Assembly: GCA_934177795.1 (NCBI GenBank)
Contig: CAKPPS010000009.1
Location: 1 to 49,944 of the forward strand
Direction: 5' to 3'
From: an uncultured Clostridia bacterium
GTDB taxonomy: Bacteria > Bacillota > Clostridia > TANB77 > CAG-508
Length of the DNA stretch: 49,944 nucleotides
The notes below the pieces were generated by a model that worked only from the letters and a program-made list of their open reading frames with translations, made no database searches and was not told where the DNA came from. The position numbers were made by a program, and so were the translations under genes. Positions 24,566 through 32,453 of the stretch are shown here, piece after piece (within the stretch, counting starts at the first letter, position 1; each line of letters begins with the position of its first letter).

Positions 24566-26554
24566 TTATTCAAATACAACTGATGTTGTTGTATTCATAT
24601 TAATTTCTTTTGTTCCTTTTAATATATCATCAACATATACTTTTATTGTCGTATTTCCTTTAGCACTAAAATTTTGTACAATGCTTGTAGTTGTTTTTGG
24701 TTTTTCTTCATTATATACTGTATCATTATTTACGACAATTTTTACCTTTCCATTTTCAACTATATCTTTTCCATCTTCGTCCTTAGTAGCTGTATAATTT
24801 AATATAGATTTCAAGTTTACAGTTACAGTTCCTTGTTTCATTTCGTCTTTTTTATTTACTGTCAAACTTACTGTTGTTCCTTCGTCTACTGTTTTACCAG
24901 CATCTATACTTTGTTTTAATACTACTCCGTTATCTTTTGATTCATCTTCATCATAACTTACATTTACTTTTAATCCTAGATTAGTTAAGTTGGTTTTTGC
25001 TGTTGCTTCTTCTTGACCTATAACGCTAATTACATTTACTTGTTTTATTCCTGTTCCCTTGCTAACATGTATTTTTACTGTATCACCTGAAAATACTTCT
25101 GTATCAGGTTCAATATCTTGTGAAATTACATATCCTTGTTCTACCGTTTTACTTGTTTCTTCAACAATTTCTACTTTTAAATTAGCCTCTTCTAAAGCTT
25201 CTTGTGCTTCATCTTTCTTTTTACCAACTACCTTTGGAACTTTTGTTTTTTCTTGGCCTTTACTAACAATAACTTTTACTGTAGAGCCTTCTTTAATCCC
25301 CTTATTAGATGGTGTTGTTGTAAAATCTCCTAAGTCTCCATCTACTTTTTGTGAAATTACATATCCTTCTGGAACGTCTTTGTTATATTCTTCTTTGTCG
25401 ATTGTAAATTTTAATTTTAAATCTTCTACTGTTTTTTGTGCTTCCTCTTTTGACATTCCAACTACATTTGGTGTTTCTACTTCTGGTGGATTTGTTATTC
25501 TTAAATATCCTAGTGTTCCTCCTAAGCTAAGACAGAATAATATTATTAATCCTAGAAATACGCTTAATTTTTTATGGTTTTTTATAAAACTTTTTAGTTT
25601 TCCATCTTTATTTGTTCCTCTAGAATTATTATTATCTTTTGATTCATTGTCTTTGTACGAATTCACATCTATTTTTTGTGTTTTTGCTGTTGGATCATAT
25701 TCCTTATCATCTACAAAATCTCCACTTGGGTCTTTTAATGCTTTTCTTAAATCAACCAACATATCTGATGCAGTTTGATATCTTAATGTAGTATCTTTTT
25801 TTAATGCTTTCATTATAATTTTATTTACTGATGATGGTAAATTTGGATTTAATTCTATTGGTTCTTCTGGTTCTTCTTGCATGTGTTTCAATGCCACTGA
25901 TACTGGTGTATCTGCATCAAAAGGAACTCTTCCTGTTACCATCTCATACATAACTACACCTAAAGAATATAAATCAGATTTTGCATCTGTATATCCTCCT
26001 CTTGCATGTTCTGGTGAAAAATAATGAACTGACCCTAAAGTTGTACCAAATGCTGTTATTGTAGAATTAGACACCGCCTTTGCTATTCCAAAGTCTGTAA
26101 CTTTTGCTATTCCATCTTCTGTTATAATTATATTATGTGGTTTGATATCTCTATGTATTATATTATTTTTATGTGCCATCTCTAATGCCGAAGCTATCTG
26201 AATTGCAATATTTACTGACCATTTCCATGGAAGTGGCCCTCTTTCTTCTACAATAATTTCCTTTAATGTCTTTCCTCTTATTAGTTCCATTACTATATAA
26301 TATAGATTGTCTTCTGAACCAACATCATAAATAGATACAATATTGGGATGTGCTAATCTAGCAGCTGATTGTGCTTCTATTTCAAATCTTTTTATAAATT
26401 CTTCATCTGTGGTAAATTCATCTTTTAATACTTTTACTGCCACTTGCCTTTTTAATACTTTGTCTTCTGCTCTGTACACAGTTGCCATTCCACCATTGCC
26501 AACTTTTTCTATAATTTCATATCTATTCCCTAATAATTTTCCTTCTAAAATCAT
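24566..26554 (-). CDS. prkC: PASTA-domain Ser/Thr protein kinase (PrkC/Stk family)
   Basis: The 662-aa transmembrane kinase has a glycine loop VGNGGMATVYRA, catalytic Lys in VAVKVL, HRDIKPHN, DFGIA and SPEHARG in the kinase domain (about 10-275). One membrane helix lies near 330-352, and three PASTA domains span about 356-565, each starting with a V-P/V-x-VxG-type phrase. A further about 85-residue Thr/Val-rich domain at the C-terminus looks immunoglobulin-like. PASTA domains sense muropeptides or lipid II. It is paired with prpC, which reverses its phosphorylation. Confidence 0.96.
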   Translation of the reverse strand: MILEGKLLGNRYEIIEKVGNGGMATVYRAEDKVLKRQVAVKVLKDEFTTDEEFIKRFEIEAQSAARLAHPNIVSIYDVGSEDNLYYIVMELIRGKTLKEIIVEERGPLPWKWSVNIAIQIASALEMAHKNNIIHRDIKPHNIIITEDGIAKVTDFGIAKAVSNSTITAFGTTLGSVHYFSPEHARGGYTDAKSDLYSLGVVMYEMVTGRVPFDADTPVSVALKHMQEEPEEPIELNPNLPSSVNKIIMKALKKDTTLRYQTASDMLVDLRKALKDPSGDFVDDKEYDPTAKTQKIDVNSYKDNESKDNNNSRGTNKDGKLKSFIKNHKKLSVFLGLIILFCLSLGGTLGYLRITNPPEVETPNVVGMSKEEAQKTVEDLKLKFTIDKEEYNKDVPEGYVISQKVDGDLGDFTTTPSNKGIKEGSTVKVIVSKGQEKTKVPKVVGKKKDEAQEALEEANLKVEIVEETSKTVEQGYVISQDIEPDTEVFSGDTVKIHVSKGTGIKQVNVISVIGQEEATAKTNLTNLGLKVNVSYDEDESKDNGVVLKQSIDAGKTVDEGTTVSLTVNKKDEMKQGTVTVNLKSILNYTATKDEDGKDIVENGKVKIVVNNDTVYNEEKPKTTTSIVQNFSAKGNTTIKVYVDDILKGTKEINMNTTTSVVFE

Positions 26555-26599
26555 TTTATTCTCTCCCTCAATATGTAATATATTAATTGTCTTTGCAAA

Positions 26600-27334
26600 T
26601 TATATATTTTTTATAACAATAACTGTAATATTGTCATATCCACCATTTTCATTAGCAATTTTTACTAATTCCTTAGGTGCTTGTTCTATATCCTTTTTAG
26701 CCCACTTAAATATTTCTTCTTGTGAAACCAAATTTGTCAAACCATCTGAGTTTATTATTAAAATATCTTCTTTTAAAAATCCTTTTACCATAACATCTGG
26801 TTCCACAAATGCATTACACCCTAAAGCTTTCATTAACATATTTTTCTGTGGATGATGTGCAGCTTGTTCTTGTGTTATTGTTCCGTCTTTAACTAGTTTT
26901 TGCACATAACTATGATCTTGTGTTAATTTTCTCATAAATTCTTTTCTAATTCTATAAATTCTACTGTCTCCAACATGACCTATAAAGGCTCTATTATTAT
27001 ATATTAAACAAATTTCTAAAGTAGTCCCCATATTCTCTAATTCTGGATCTTCTTTTGCTTTTTCATATACGACCATATTTGCATATTCCATACTGCTTGC
27101 CACTAATTGAATTATACTTTCTTTATCCTTAGGTATTTCTTTAAAATTATTTTCTATATAACTTTTTGCTGATATTATTGCTAGTTTACTAGCAATTTCT
27201 CCACCTTTGTATCCGCCCATTCCATCTGCTAACATATATAGTTGCACTTCGTCTAATGAATTTGATATATAATAATAATCTTGATTAATCTCCCTAACTT
27301 TTCCTATGTCTGATTTTGCATAAGCCTTTATCAT
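26600..27334 (-). CDS. prpC: PP2C-family protein serine/threonine phosphatase
   Basis: The 244-aa metal-dependent phosphatase has the PPM motifs in order: GKVREINQDYYY, LADGMGGYKGGEIAS, GHVGDSRIYRI, LTQDHS, NSDGLTN and GGYDNITVIVI. It dephosphorylates targets of the neighbouring PrkC. It is the first gene of prpC-prkC-rsgA-rpe, with 45 bases to prkC. Confidence 0.96.
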   Translation of the reverse strand: MIKAYAKSDIGKVREINQDYYYISNSLDEVQLYMLADGMGGYKGGEIASKLAIISAKSYIENNFKEIPKDKESIIQLVASSMEYANMVVYEKAKEDPELENMGTTLEICLIYNNRAFIGHVGDSRIYRIRKEFMRKLTQDHSYVQKLVKDGTITQEQAAHHPQKNMLMKALGCNAFVEPDVMVKGFLKEDILIINSDGLTNLVSQEEIFKWAKKDIEQAPKELVKIANENGGYDNITVIVIKNI

Positions 27335-27472
27335 GTTTTCACCTCGTTTTCTTTTATTTTACGCACTTTTATTTATATACTTTATATCACAACTTTATGG
27401 TTTTTGCAATTATTTTAATAAATTATTTATGTAGTTGGCACTTAGTTACTAGAAAACTCTACTATTTGCCTA

Positions 27473-27510
27473 AAAAAAGAAACTTTGAAATTTCAAAGTT
27501 TTCTTTTTTT
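27473..27510. terminator. Terminator after the FGE-fold surface gene
   Basis: GAAACTTTGAAATTTCAAAGTTTTC forms a hairpin flanked by an A-run and a T-run. It overlaps the end of the surface gene by two bases and may also end transcripts from the right. Confidence 0.8.
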
Positions 27511-29099
27511 ATTTTATATAAAGCACTACTCTAAACCCTATATGAAAATTACAATAATTACTTGCTGAATTCCCGCCATATCTAATAGCTACATTATAAT
27601 CGTTCCCCCCATTACTAAAACTTCCTCCTCTCAATACGGCTATATTTTGATCTTTATTCTCACTATACATTGTTTCAGTAGTCCATTCCCACATATTTCC
27701 TGCTAAATCATATATATTTTGTATTTTATATTGCTCATTTGATCCTGTTGCTATTTCTACACTTTCATTTTCTTTTTTATATGTTCCAAAATTATAAATA
27801 TATGCAGGAAACCATCTCCAACTATTATCATTAGCTATTTTAGCTTGATGTCTTGCATATAATCCATTAATTATACTTTTGGTATAATAGTAATTTCCCC
27901 ATTCTGAGCATTTATCTAAACTTATTCCTTTATTTTCTATCCATTGTATTATAGTATCATAAGCATAACTATCAATTAAATAACTTGTTACTGATTTACT
28001 ATTTTTATACATGTTTTTAGAAACCACATTTGAAGTTTGCTGAGTTATATAATTCCATGCAGGCATATTTTTTTTACTTACTGGTAATAACTCTTCATTT
28101 CCCTGACTTATTTCATTTTTAGATTTATATGTATCAGCATAAGTTTTATTTATATCTGGTTTATTTGTATTATCTCCTAATTTATCAGATACATCTTTAT
28201 CATAAGCTCCTTGCCAATACGTTGAACCATCAGTATCATTATAGAAATCTGCATTTTGGGGAGTTCCTGATTCATATCTCCCAACATAAAATCCGCCATA
28301 CTTGTTTACACTTGCATTTTTAATTTCTCTCTCATCATTATCAGTCCAATTACCATAACATCTGTAAGAATATGTTGGCCAATTACTATCAGCATCTAAT
28401 ACTATTTTATTTTTATCACTTTCATTTATCAACTTATATTCATGTTTTTTATATGTAACTTCGTTCCCATTGCATGGAATCCATACAAATTGATTTCCTT
28501 CTTTGTCATTGTTATTGTTATCTTCAAATTTATCAGATATAACTAACCCTGTTGTAGGTGTTCCTGTAACATAATAAAATCCACTTGGAATAACAGCTTT
28601 TACTGTTTTATTTTCCGTTGTTTCTTCAACAATTATCATTCTAATTTTAATTTTATTATTTTCATCCAATTCCGCTAATATTTTTTTGTCTTCGTCACTT
28701 TCAGCATTTGCTGCTGTAATTTGTTTTAAGCCTGACTCTTCTATAATTTTTTGTTCATCCGAAATTCCTATAATTTCATTTATATTATATATTTTATTTT
28801 TATACTTTACGGTTTCTTGTATTAAATCTGTCTCTATTTCATCATCTTTTCCTAGATATTCTAACACATATTCACTTTCTGAGCACATTACACTTTCTAT
28901 GTAATATTCTGTTATCGCTTCATAAGCCTTCGTCTTTAAATATTCTAAATCATTTATATTTTGAGTTACATTCTTAGCTGTAGTAGCTTTATTTAAAATT
29001 CCATTTGATCCTCCAATTATATTTATACTTGTGCCGAGCTAAAATTAATAAAATTACTATAGTAACTACTATTGAAATCAAAGTAACTCCTCTTTTCAA
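27509..29099 (-). pseudogene. Prepilin-like surface protein with FGE/C-type-lectin domain, frameshifted
   Basis: A TTG start at 29099 with AGGAGG 7 bases upstream opens MKRGVTLISIVVTIVILLIL, a prepilin-like helix, then stops after 36 codons. The rest continues in the next frame. Removing one base at 29033-29040 (GCTCGGC to GCTGGC) restores LILAGTSINIIGG and a 529-residue protein. The middle is acidic. The C-terminal half (about 330-529) has an FGE-sulfatase / C-type-lectin fold (LAGNMWEWT, RGGSF, IGFRVVL). The Cys pair of true formylglycine-generating enzymes is missing, so it is likely a binding domain. The domain-bearing frame, 27509-28888, is intact. Confidence 0.75.
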
Positions 29100-29137
29100 C
29101 TTTAATCCTCCTATCCAATAAATATTCTATAGATTAT

Positions 29138-29183
29138 ATTTTATAACATATTGTTTTAAAAATCAATATAACATTCTGTTTTA
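29138..29183. promoter_or_regulatory. Promoter and paired XRE operator-like repeats
   Basis: On the minus strand TTGATT, 17 bases, TAAAAT (29138-29166) is a promoter for the surface gene. Overlapping it are two 17-base direct repeats, 29142-29158 and 29167-29183, identical at 15 positions and 25 bp apart. Each contains the dyad AACA-N3-TGTT. They are candidate sites for the XRE protein encoded next door; this is inference. Confidence 0.5.
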
Positions 29184-29241
29184 TTTTATAATTTTTTTAG
29201 TTATAAATTTTAATGCTTTTATTTAGAAAGGATTTATAAAT

Positions 29242-29484
29242 ATGAAAACTCGTATAAAAAGTTTAAGAGAAGATAATGATTTAACTCAAAGCCAATTAAG
29301 TAAATTTTTAAATATTTCTCAAGTGGCTTATTCCTATTATGAACTTAATAAAAGAAATATTCCTTTAGAATTATTGTGCAAATTAGCTACTTTTTATAAT
29401 ACAAGTGTTGATTATTTATTATATAGAACTGAAATTAAAACTCCATATCCATCAAATAGCAAAATAAAAAAAGAAAGAATTTAA
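29242..29484 (+). CDS. XRE-family helix-turn-helix regulator
   Basis: The 80-aa protein is essentially one lambda-repressor-like domain: IKSLREDNDLTQSQLSKFL, then ISQVAYSYYELNKRNIPLEL and FYNTSVDYLLYRT, with a short basic tail. AAAGGA sits 8 bases before the ATG. It diverges from the FGE-fold surface gene across 142 bases containing paired dyad repeats, so it probably controls that promoter. No toxin, phage or plasmid gene lies nearby. Confidence 0.88.
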   Translation: MKTRIKSLREDNDLTQSQLSKFLNISQVAYSYYELNKRNIPLELLCKLATFYNTSVDYLLYRTEIKTPYPSNSKIKKERI

Positions 29485-29538
29485 TTTTATTAATGTCCTT
29501 GACAAAGGGTACACTTTATTTTGTATTCTCTCTTTTTT

Positions 29539-29562
29539 ATTTTACATTTTACATTTTACATT
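29539..29562 (+). repeat. Short tandem repeat
   Basis: Three near-exact copies of a seven-base ATTTTAC-type unit lie in an AT-rich gap. The 29485-29672 stretch otherwise shows nothing. Confidence 0.5.
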
Positions 29563-29672
29563 TTTCATCTATTCTTCAATATTCCAAACTATTATATTCC
29601 CAAAGGAAGTCATATATACTCAAGTTTTCGTCTCTAATGCTGATTGAATATACATTTTCTTATTTTTTATCA

Positions 29673-29701
29673 TTTACTTTTTTTATTATTTGCTATATAC
29701 T
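29673..29701 (+). promoter_or_regulatory. Promoter of the 68-aa gene
   Basis: TTTACT, 17 bases, TATACT, about 60 bases before the ATG. These hexamers and spacing are the same as those before the unknown gene at 346. Confidence 0.45.
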
Positions 29702-29762
29702 ATTAATATCACTTGTAATTAATTTTAGTGTTTATTTACACTTTTATAAAGGAGGTATACTT

Positions 29763-29969
29763 ATGATGCTCACAAATAATCAACAATTTTGGGAAGCCTA
29801 TTGGAACGTATTTAATAAAAATCGGACCACAAAACTTTGTGGGCGTAATGCTTGCAGAAATTTAATTTTTATCTGCCAGCAAATCGATCCTAAAGGAGAT
29901 TACGGTAGTATTGAAACTGGATTTTTAAATCCTAAATCCATTTTCAGTCTTGCTGAGTCTCTGGGATAA
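29763..29969 (+). CDS. Hypothetical small protein, 68 aa
   Basis: Two adjacent ATGs (29763, 29766) follow AAGGAGG by 7-10 bases. An open frame extending back to 29493 is a Phe/Tyr-rich artefact of T-rich DNA and has no ribosome site. The protein is soluble, with aromatic residues early (FWEAYWNVF), a central CGRNACRN and a Gly/Asp segment (DPKGDYGSIETGF). I recognise no family. It is monocistronic with its own promoter and hairpin, and its codon use is more mixed than that of the neighbours. Confidence 0.6.
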   Translation: MMLTNNQQFWEAYWNVFNKNRTTKLCGRNACRNLIFICQQIDPKGDYGSIETGFLNPKSIFSLAESLG

Positions 29970-29987
29970 GCAATTTTTTATCCTTCA

Positions 29988-30018
29988 AAAGCCAGACTAT
30001 ATTATATAGCCTGGCTTT
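29988..30018 (+). terminator. Hairpin after the 68-aa gene
   Basis: AAAGCCAG-A-CTATA pairs with TATAG-C-CTGGCTTT. The following sequence is only moderately T-rich. Confidence 0.5.
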
Positions 30019-30138
30019 GATTCTTATAATTTTTTACTTTCAAATCACTTTTCTTATTTATAGAACTATGATAAAATTATTTATATTACATTGGTTTATT
30101 TATTGAAAAGCCAAAATTTAAAATAAGGATTGATTTAT

Positions 30139-31044
30139 ATGCAAAATAATATTCCCGAATTTTTATATAATTTATTAAATAATCAATATGGACAAAATAT
30201 AACTACACAAATCGTAAATGGATATAATTCAACTAGACCTATCACTTTAAGAGTTAATACCTTAAAATCAAATACTGATTATATAAAAGATATTCTTAAT
30301 AGAAATAATATTAATTATCATGATGTTTCTTGGTATTCTGATGCTTTGATATTAAATAATGTATCTATTTTACAAATAAAACAATTAGATATTTATAAAA
30401 ATGGTGAAATTTATCTTCAGAGTTTGTCTTCTATGATTCCACCTCTAATTTTATCTCCTCAAAAGGATGAAAATATTTTAGATATGGCTGCTGCTCCTGG
30501 TGGTAAAACTACTCAAATGCTTGCTCTATCTGATAATAAAGCATATATAACTGCTACTGAAAAAAATAAAATTAGAGCTGAAAGACTAAAATATAATATC
30601 ACTAAACAAAATGCAAATAGAATTAATGTAATGGTAAGTGATGCTAGAAATTTAGATAATTTCTTTTCTTTTGACAAAATTCTATTAGATGCTCCTTGTA
30701 GTGGAAGTGGTACTTTAAATATTAATGATGAGAAACAACTTTCTTCATTTACAGAAGATTTAATTAATCGTTCTTCCAAATTTCAATCAAGTTTATTGGA
30801 AAAAGCTATTACATTATTAAAACATAATCATGAAATTGTTTACTCTACCTGCTCGATTTTAAAAGCGGAAAATGAAAATATATTGCAAAAGTTTATATCT
30901 AAAAATAAGATAGAAATCGTTCCAATTGATTATAGTACTTTTTCCGATATTCCTCTTCTTCCTACATCTATTGATGGTACTTTATGTATTTCTCCGTCTG
31001 ATTTATATGAAGGTTTCTTTGTAGCTAAATTAAGAAAGTTATAA
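30139..31044 (+). CDS. RsmB/NOP2-type RNA (cytosine-5) methyltransferase
   Basis: The 301-aa SAM-dependent methyltransferase has motif I DMAAAPGGKTTQML, motif IV LDAPCSGSGTL (the Cys that releases product) and motif VI VYSTCSIL (the catalytic Cys). This two-Cys arrangement is that of the RsmB/RsmF/NOP2 group. It is shorter than RsmF, with a minimal N-terminal part. The RNA target cannot be read from sequence. I start at the ATG at 30139, 9 bases after AAGGA; the TTG at 30130 is too close. It is monocistronic. Confidence 0.9.
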   Translation: MQNNIPEFLYNLLNNQYGQNITTQIVNGYNSTRPITLRVNTLKSNTDYIKDILNRNNINYHDVSWYSDALILNNVSILQIKQLDIYKNGEIYLQSLSSMIPPLILSPQKDENILDMAAAPGGKTTQMLALSDNKAYITATEKNKIRAERLKYNITKQNANRINVMVSDARNLDNFFSFDKILLDAPCSGSGTLNINDEKQLSSFTEDLINRSSKFQSSLLEKAITLLKHNHEIVYSTCSILKAENENILQKFISKNKIEIVPIDYSTFSDIPLLPTSIDGTLCISPSDLYEGFFVAKLRKL

Positions 31045-31082
31045 TGATGTGGCACTATAATATAAATTTTATTTATTTACGA

Positions 31083-31120
31083 AAAAAGCAGTAATTATAT
31101 TGATTAATTTACTGCTTTTT
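31083..31120. terminator. Bidirectional terminator
   Basis: AAAAAGCAGTAA pairs with TTACTGCTTTTT between converging genes, with A- and T-runs on both sides. Confidence 0.85.
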
Positions 31121-31150
31121 CATATTATATATTTTATTTTTTATATTGTT

Positions 31151-31402
31151 CTATATGTTCTTTTCTAATTCTTCCAATGCTTTAGCTACTTGGTCTGGAC
31201 AAGATGTTCCTCTAGCTCCACAAGGGATTCCTTTTAATTTGCTTATTGCTTCTTCTATTTTCATCCCTTTCACTAGGTGTGAAAGCCCTACTGTGTTTCC
31301 TGGACATCCTCCAACTATACTTAAATTTTTAATTTTCCCATCCTCTATTTGTATTATTATTTCCCTTGAACATACACCTTCTGGTTTATATCTATATTCC
31401 AT
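31151..31402 (-). CDS. TSCPD-domain protein (TIGR03905 type)
   Basis: The 83-aa protein is almost all TSCPD domain: GVCSREIIIQIEDGKI, VGGCPGNTVGLSHL, and IPCGARGTSCPDQVAKAL, which holds the name-giving TSCPD. The Cys residues suggest metal binding. The domain also occurs at the end of class II ribonucleotide reductases, but stand-alone members have no established function. AGGAGG precedes the ATG by about 9 bases. Confidence 0.92.
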   Translation of the reverse strand: MEYRYKPEGVCSREIIIQIEDGKIKNLSIVGGCPGNTVGLSHLVKGMKIEEAISKLKGIPCGARGTSCPDQVAKALEELEKNI

Positions 31403-31424
31403 ATTATCTCCTCCTTTTTTTATT

Positions 31425-31452
31425 ACAGGGCTTAGTAGAAACCAAGCCCTGT
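31425..31452. repeat. Hairpin without U-tract, between PIN and TSCPD genes
   Basis: ACAGGGCTT pairs perfectly with AAGCCCTGT four bases after the PIN gene stop. On the minus strand it is followed by AATAAAAAAAGG, so it does not look like an intrinsic terminator. It may protect a 3' end or be a processing site. Confidence 0.5.
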
Positions 31453-31455
31453 TGC

Positions 31456-32343
31456 TTAAAAATATTTCTGAATCTCATCTATGAGATTTTCGGAAAAGCT
31501 TCGTTGAAGAAACAATTCATTAATCGTATAGAATTCATATTCTGATGCTTTAATTTCTTGTTCCGTACAATTTATTATAATACACTGAACTGTACCTTTC
31601 ACTTTGCCCAGTATAATAAATTCCTGCGGAACACTTTCTCTTACCCTTTGTTTGATATCAAGTAGAATCTCTTTATAACCTTCTCCATCTTCTTTTAATA
31701 TTTGAGTATGTGGAGAATGTTTTTTTATTGTTACATTTTTTCCCTTTTTTAATATTAGGTTAAATCCTAGTTTACAATATTGTTTCTTAGTCTCTTCATT
31801 TTCTAGTTTTCTTGTTGTCTCTATTTCATTTGTTTTTTCTTTCTTTAGATTTTGCTTCTGCCTTTCCTTTCTTTTTTTAAGTATGATTTCTGGGTTGTTT
31901 ACCACATACATTATTGTAGCAATTCCAAGTGCTCTAGCCACTAACTCCTTATCAGCGGTTAATATTGTCGGTCGTTCATCTTTCTGTAGAGCATATATAT
32001 AACCCATTATTAAATTATTTGTATCTATTCCGCTTTTATATCCTAATGGGGTAGTCACATATTTATCTGATTTATATTTTACCTCATCCTGAAACTCCCT
32101 TATCGAAAATTTGAAATCACTTGTAGTTCCTTCATCTTTTAGATGTTCATCAAATTCTCCCAATACAACAATCTGGATTTTATAGCTCCTTTTTACAATT
32201 TTCCGGCAAATATCATATTCAACTGAACATGTATCTACAACTATGTTTTGAAGATTTACATCTCCCAAAATTACTACATCTGCATTCCGTTTTCTTGCCT
32301 CTTCTGCAATTTGATTAATAAATTTTTTCTGCCCTTCGTTCAT
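31456..32343 (-). CDS. PIN-like domain protein, 295 aa
   Basis: The N-terminal half has the acidic pattern of a PIN nuclease: an early Asp in IVVDTCSVEYD and a later TILTADKELVARALGI, where PIN domains carry their metal-binding Asp. A helical segment (GIDTNNLIMGYIYALQ) precedes it. A Lys/Glu-rich linker (about 150-190) leads to a separate C-terminal domain of about 100 residues, with strands I do not recognise. PIN proteins usually cut RNA. No antitoxin gene adjoins it, so it is not an obvious toxin-antitoxin pair. It is monocistronic with a strong promoter. Confidence 0.7.
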   Translation of the reverse strand: MNEGQKKFINQIAEEARKRNADVVILGDVNLQNIVVDTCSVEYDICRKIVKRSYKIQIVVLGEFDEHLKDEGTTSDFKFSIREFQDEVKYKSDKYVTTPLGYKSGIDTNNLIMGYIYALQKDERPTILTADKELVARALGIATIMYVVNNPEIILKKRKERQKQNLKKEKTNEIETTRKLENEETKKQYCKLGFNLILKKGKNVTIKKHSPHTQILKEDGEGYKEILLDIKQRVRESVPQEFIILGKVKGTVQCIIINCTEQEIKASEYEFYTINELFLQRSFSENLIDEIQKYF

Positions 32344-32413
32344 AGTAAACCTCCTGTGTGATAGTAATATTTACTCCTATCTTTTTTATTATAAGTTTTT
32401 AGTTTCCTATTGC

Positions 32414-32442
32414 ATTATAACATTTTATGTAAAGAAGTGCAA
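32414..32442 (-). promoter_or_regulatory. Promoter of the PIN-domain gene
   Basis: TTGCAC, 17 bases, TATAAT on the minus strand, about 70 bases before the ATG, directly after the aspS stop. Confidence 0.65.
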
Positions 32443-32453
32443 GCTGTTTGTAG

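Noticed and set aside
25059..25778. A 239-codon open frame on the plus strand
   Set aside because: It lies antisense to the PASTA kinase, has no ribosome site, and its Ser/Thr/Phe-rich composition mirrors the opposite strand.
27509..27640. A complete diversity-generating retroelement
   Set aside because: Only a possible target domain is present. No template repeat, reverse transcriptase or accessory gene could be found in the window, and the hairpin after the gene is explained as a terminator.
29539..29562. Start of a CRISPR-like repeat array
   Set aside because: The units are seven bases, contiguous, without spacers or cas genes.
29493..29762. A Phe/Tyr-rich hydrophobic extension in frame with the 68-aa gene
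   Set aside because: T-rich DNA gives such composition by chance. The only good ribosome site is just before 29763, and a promoter lies inside the stretch.
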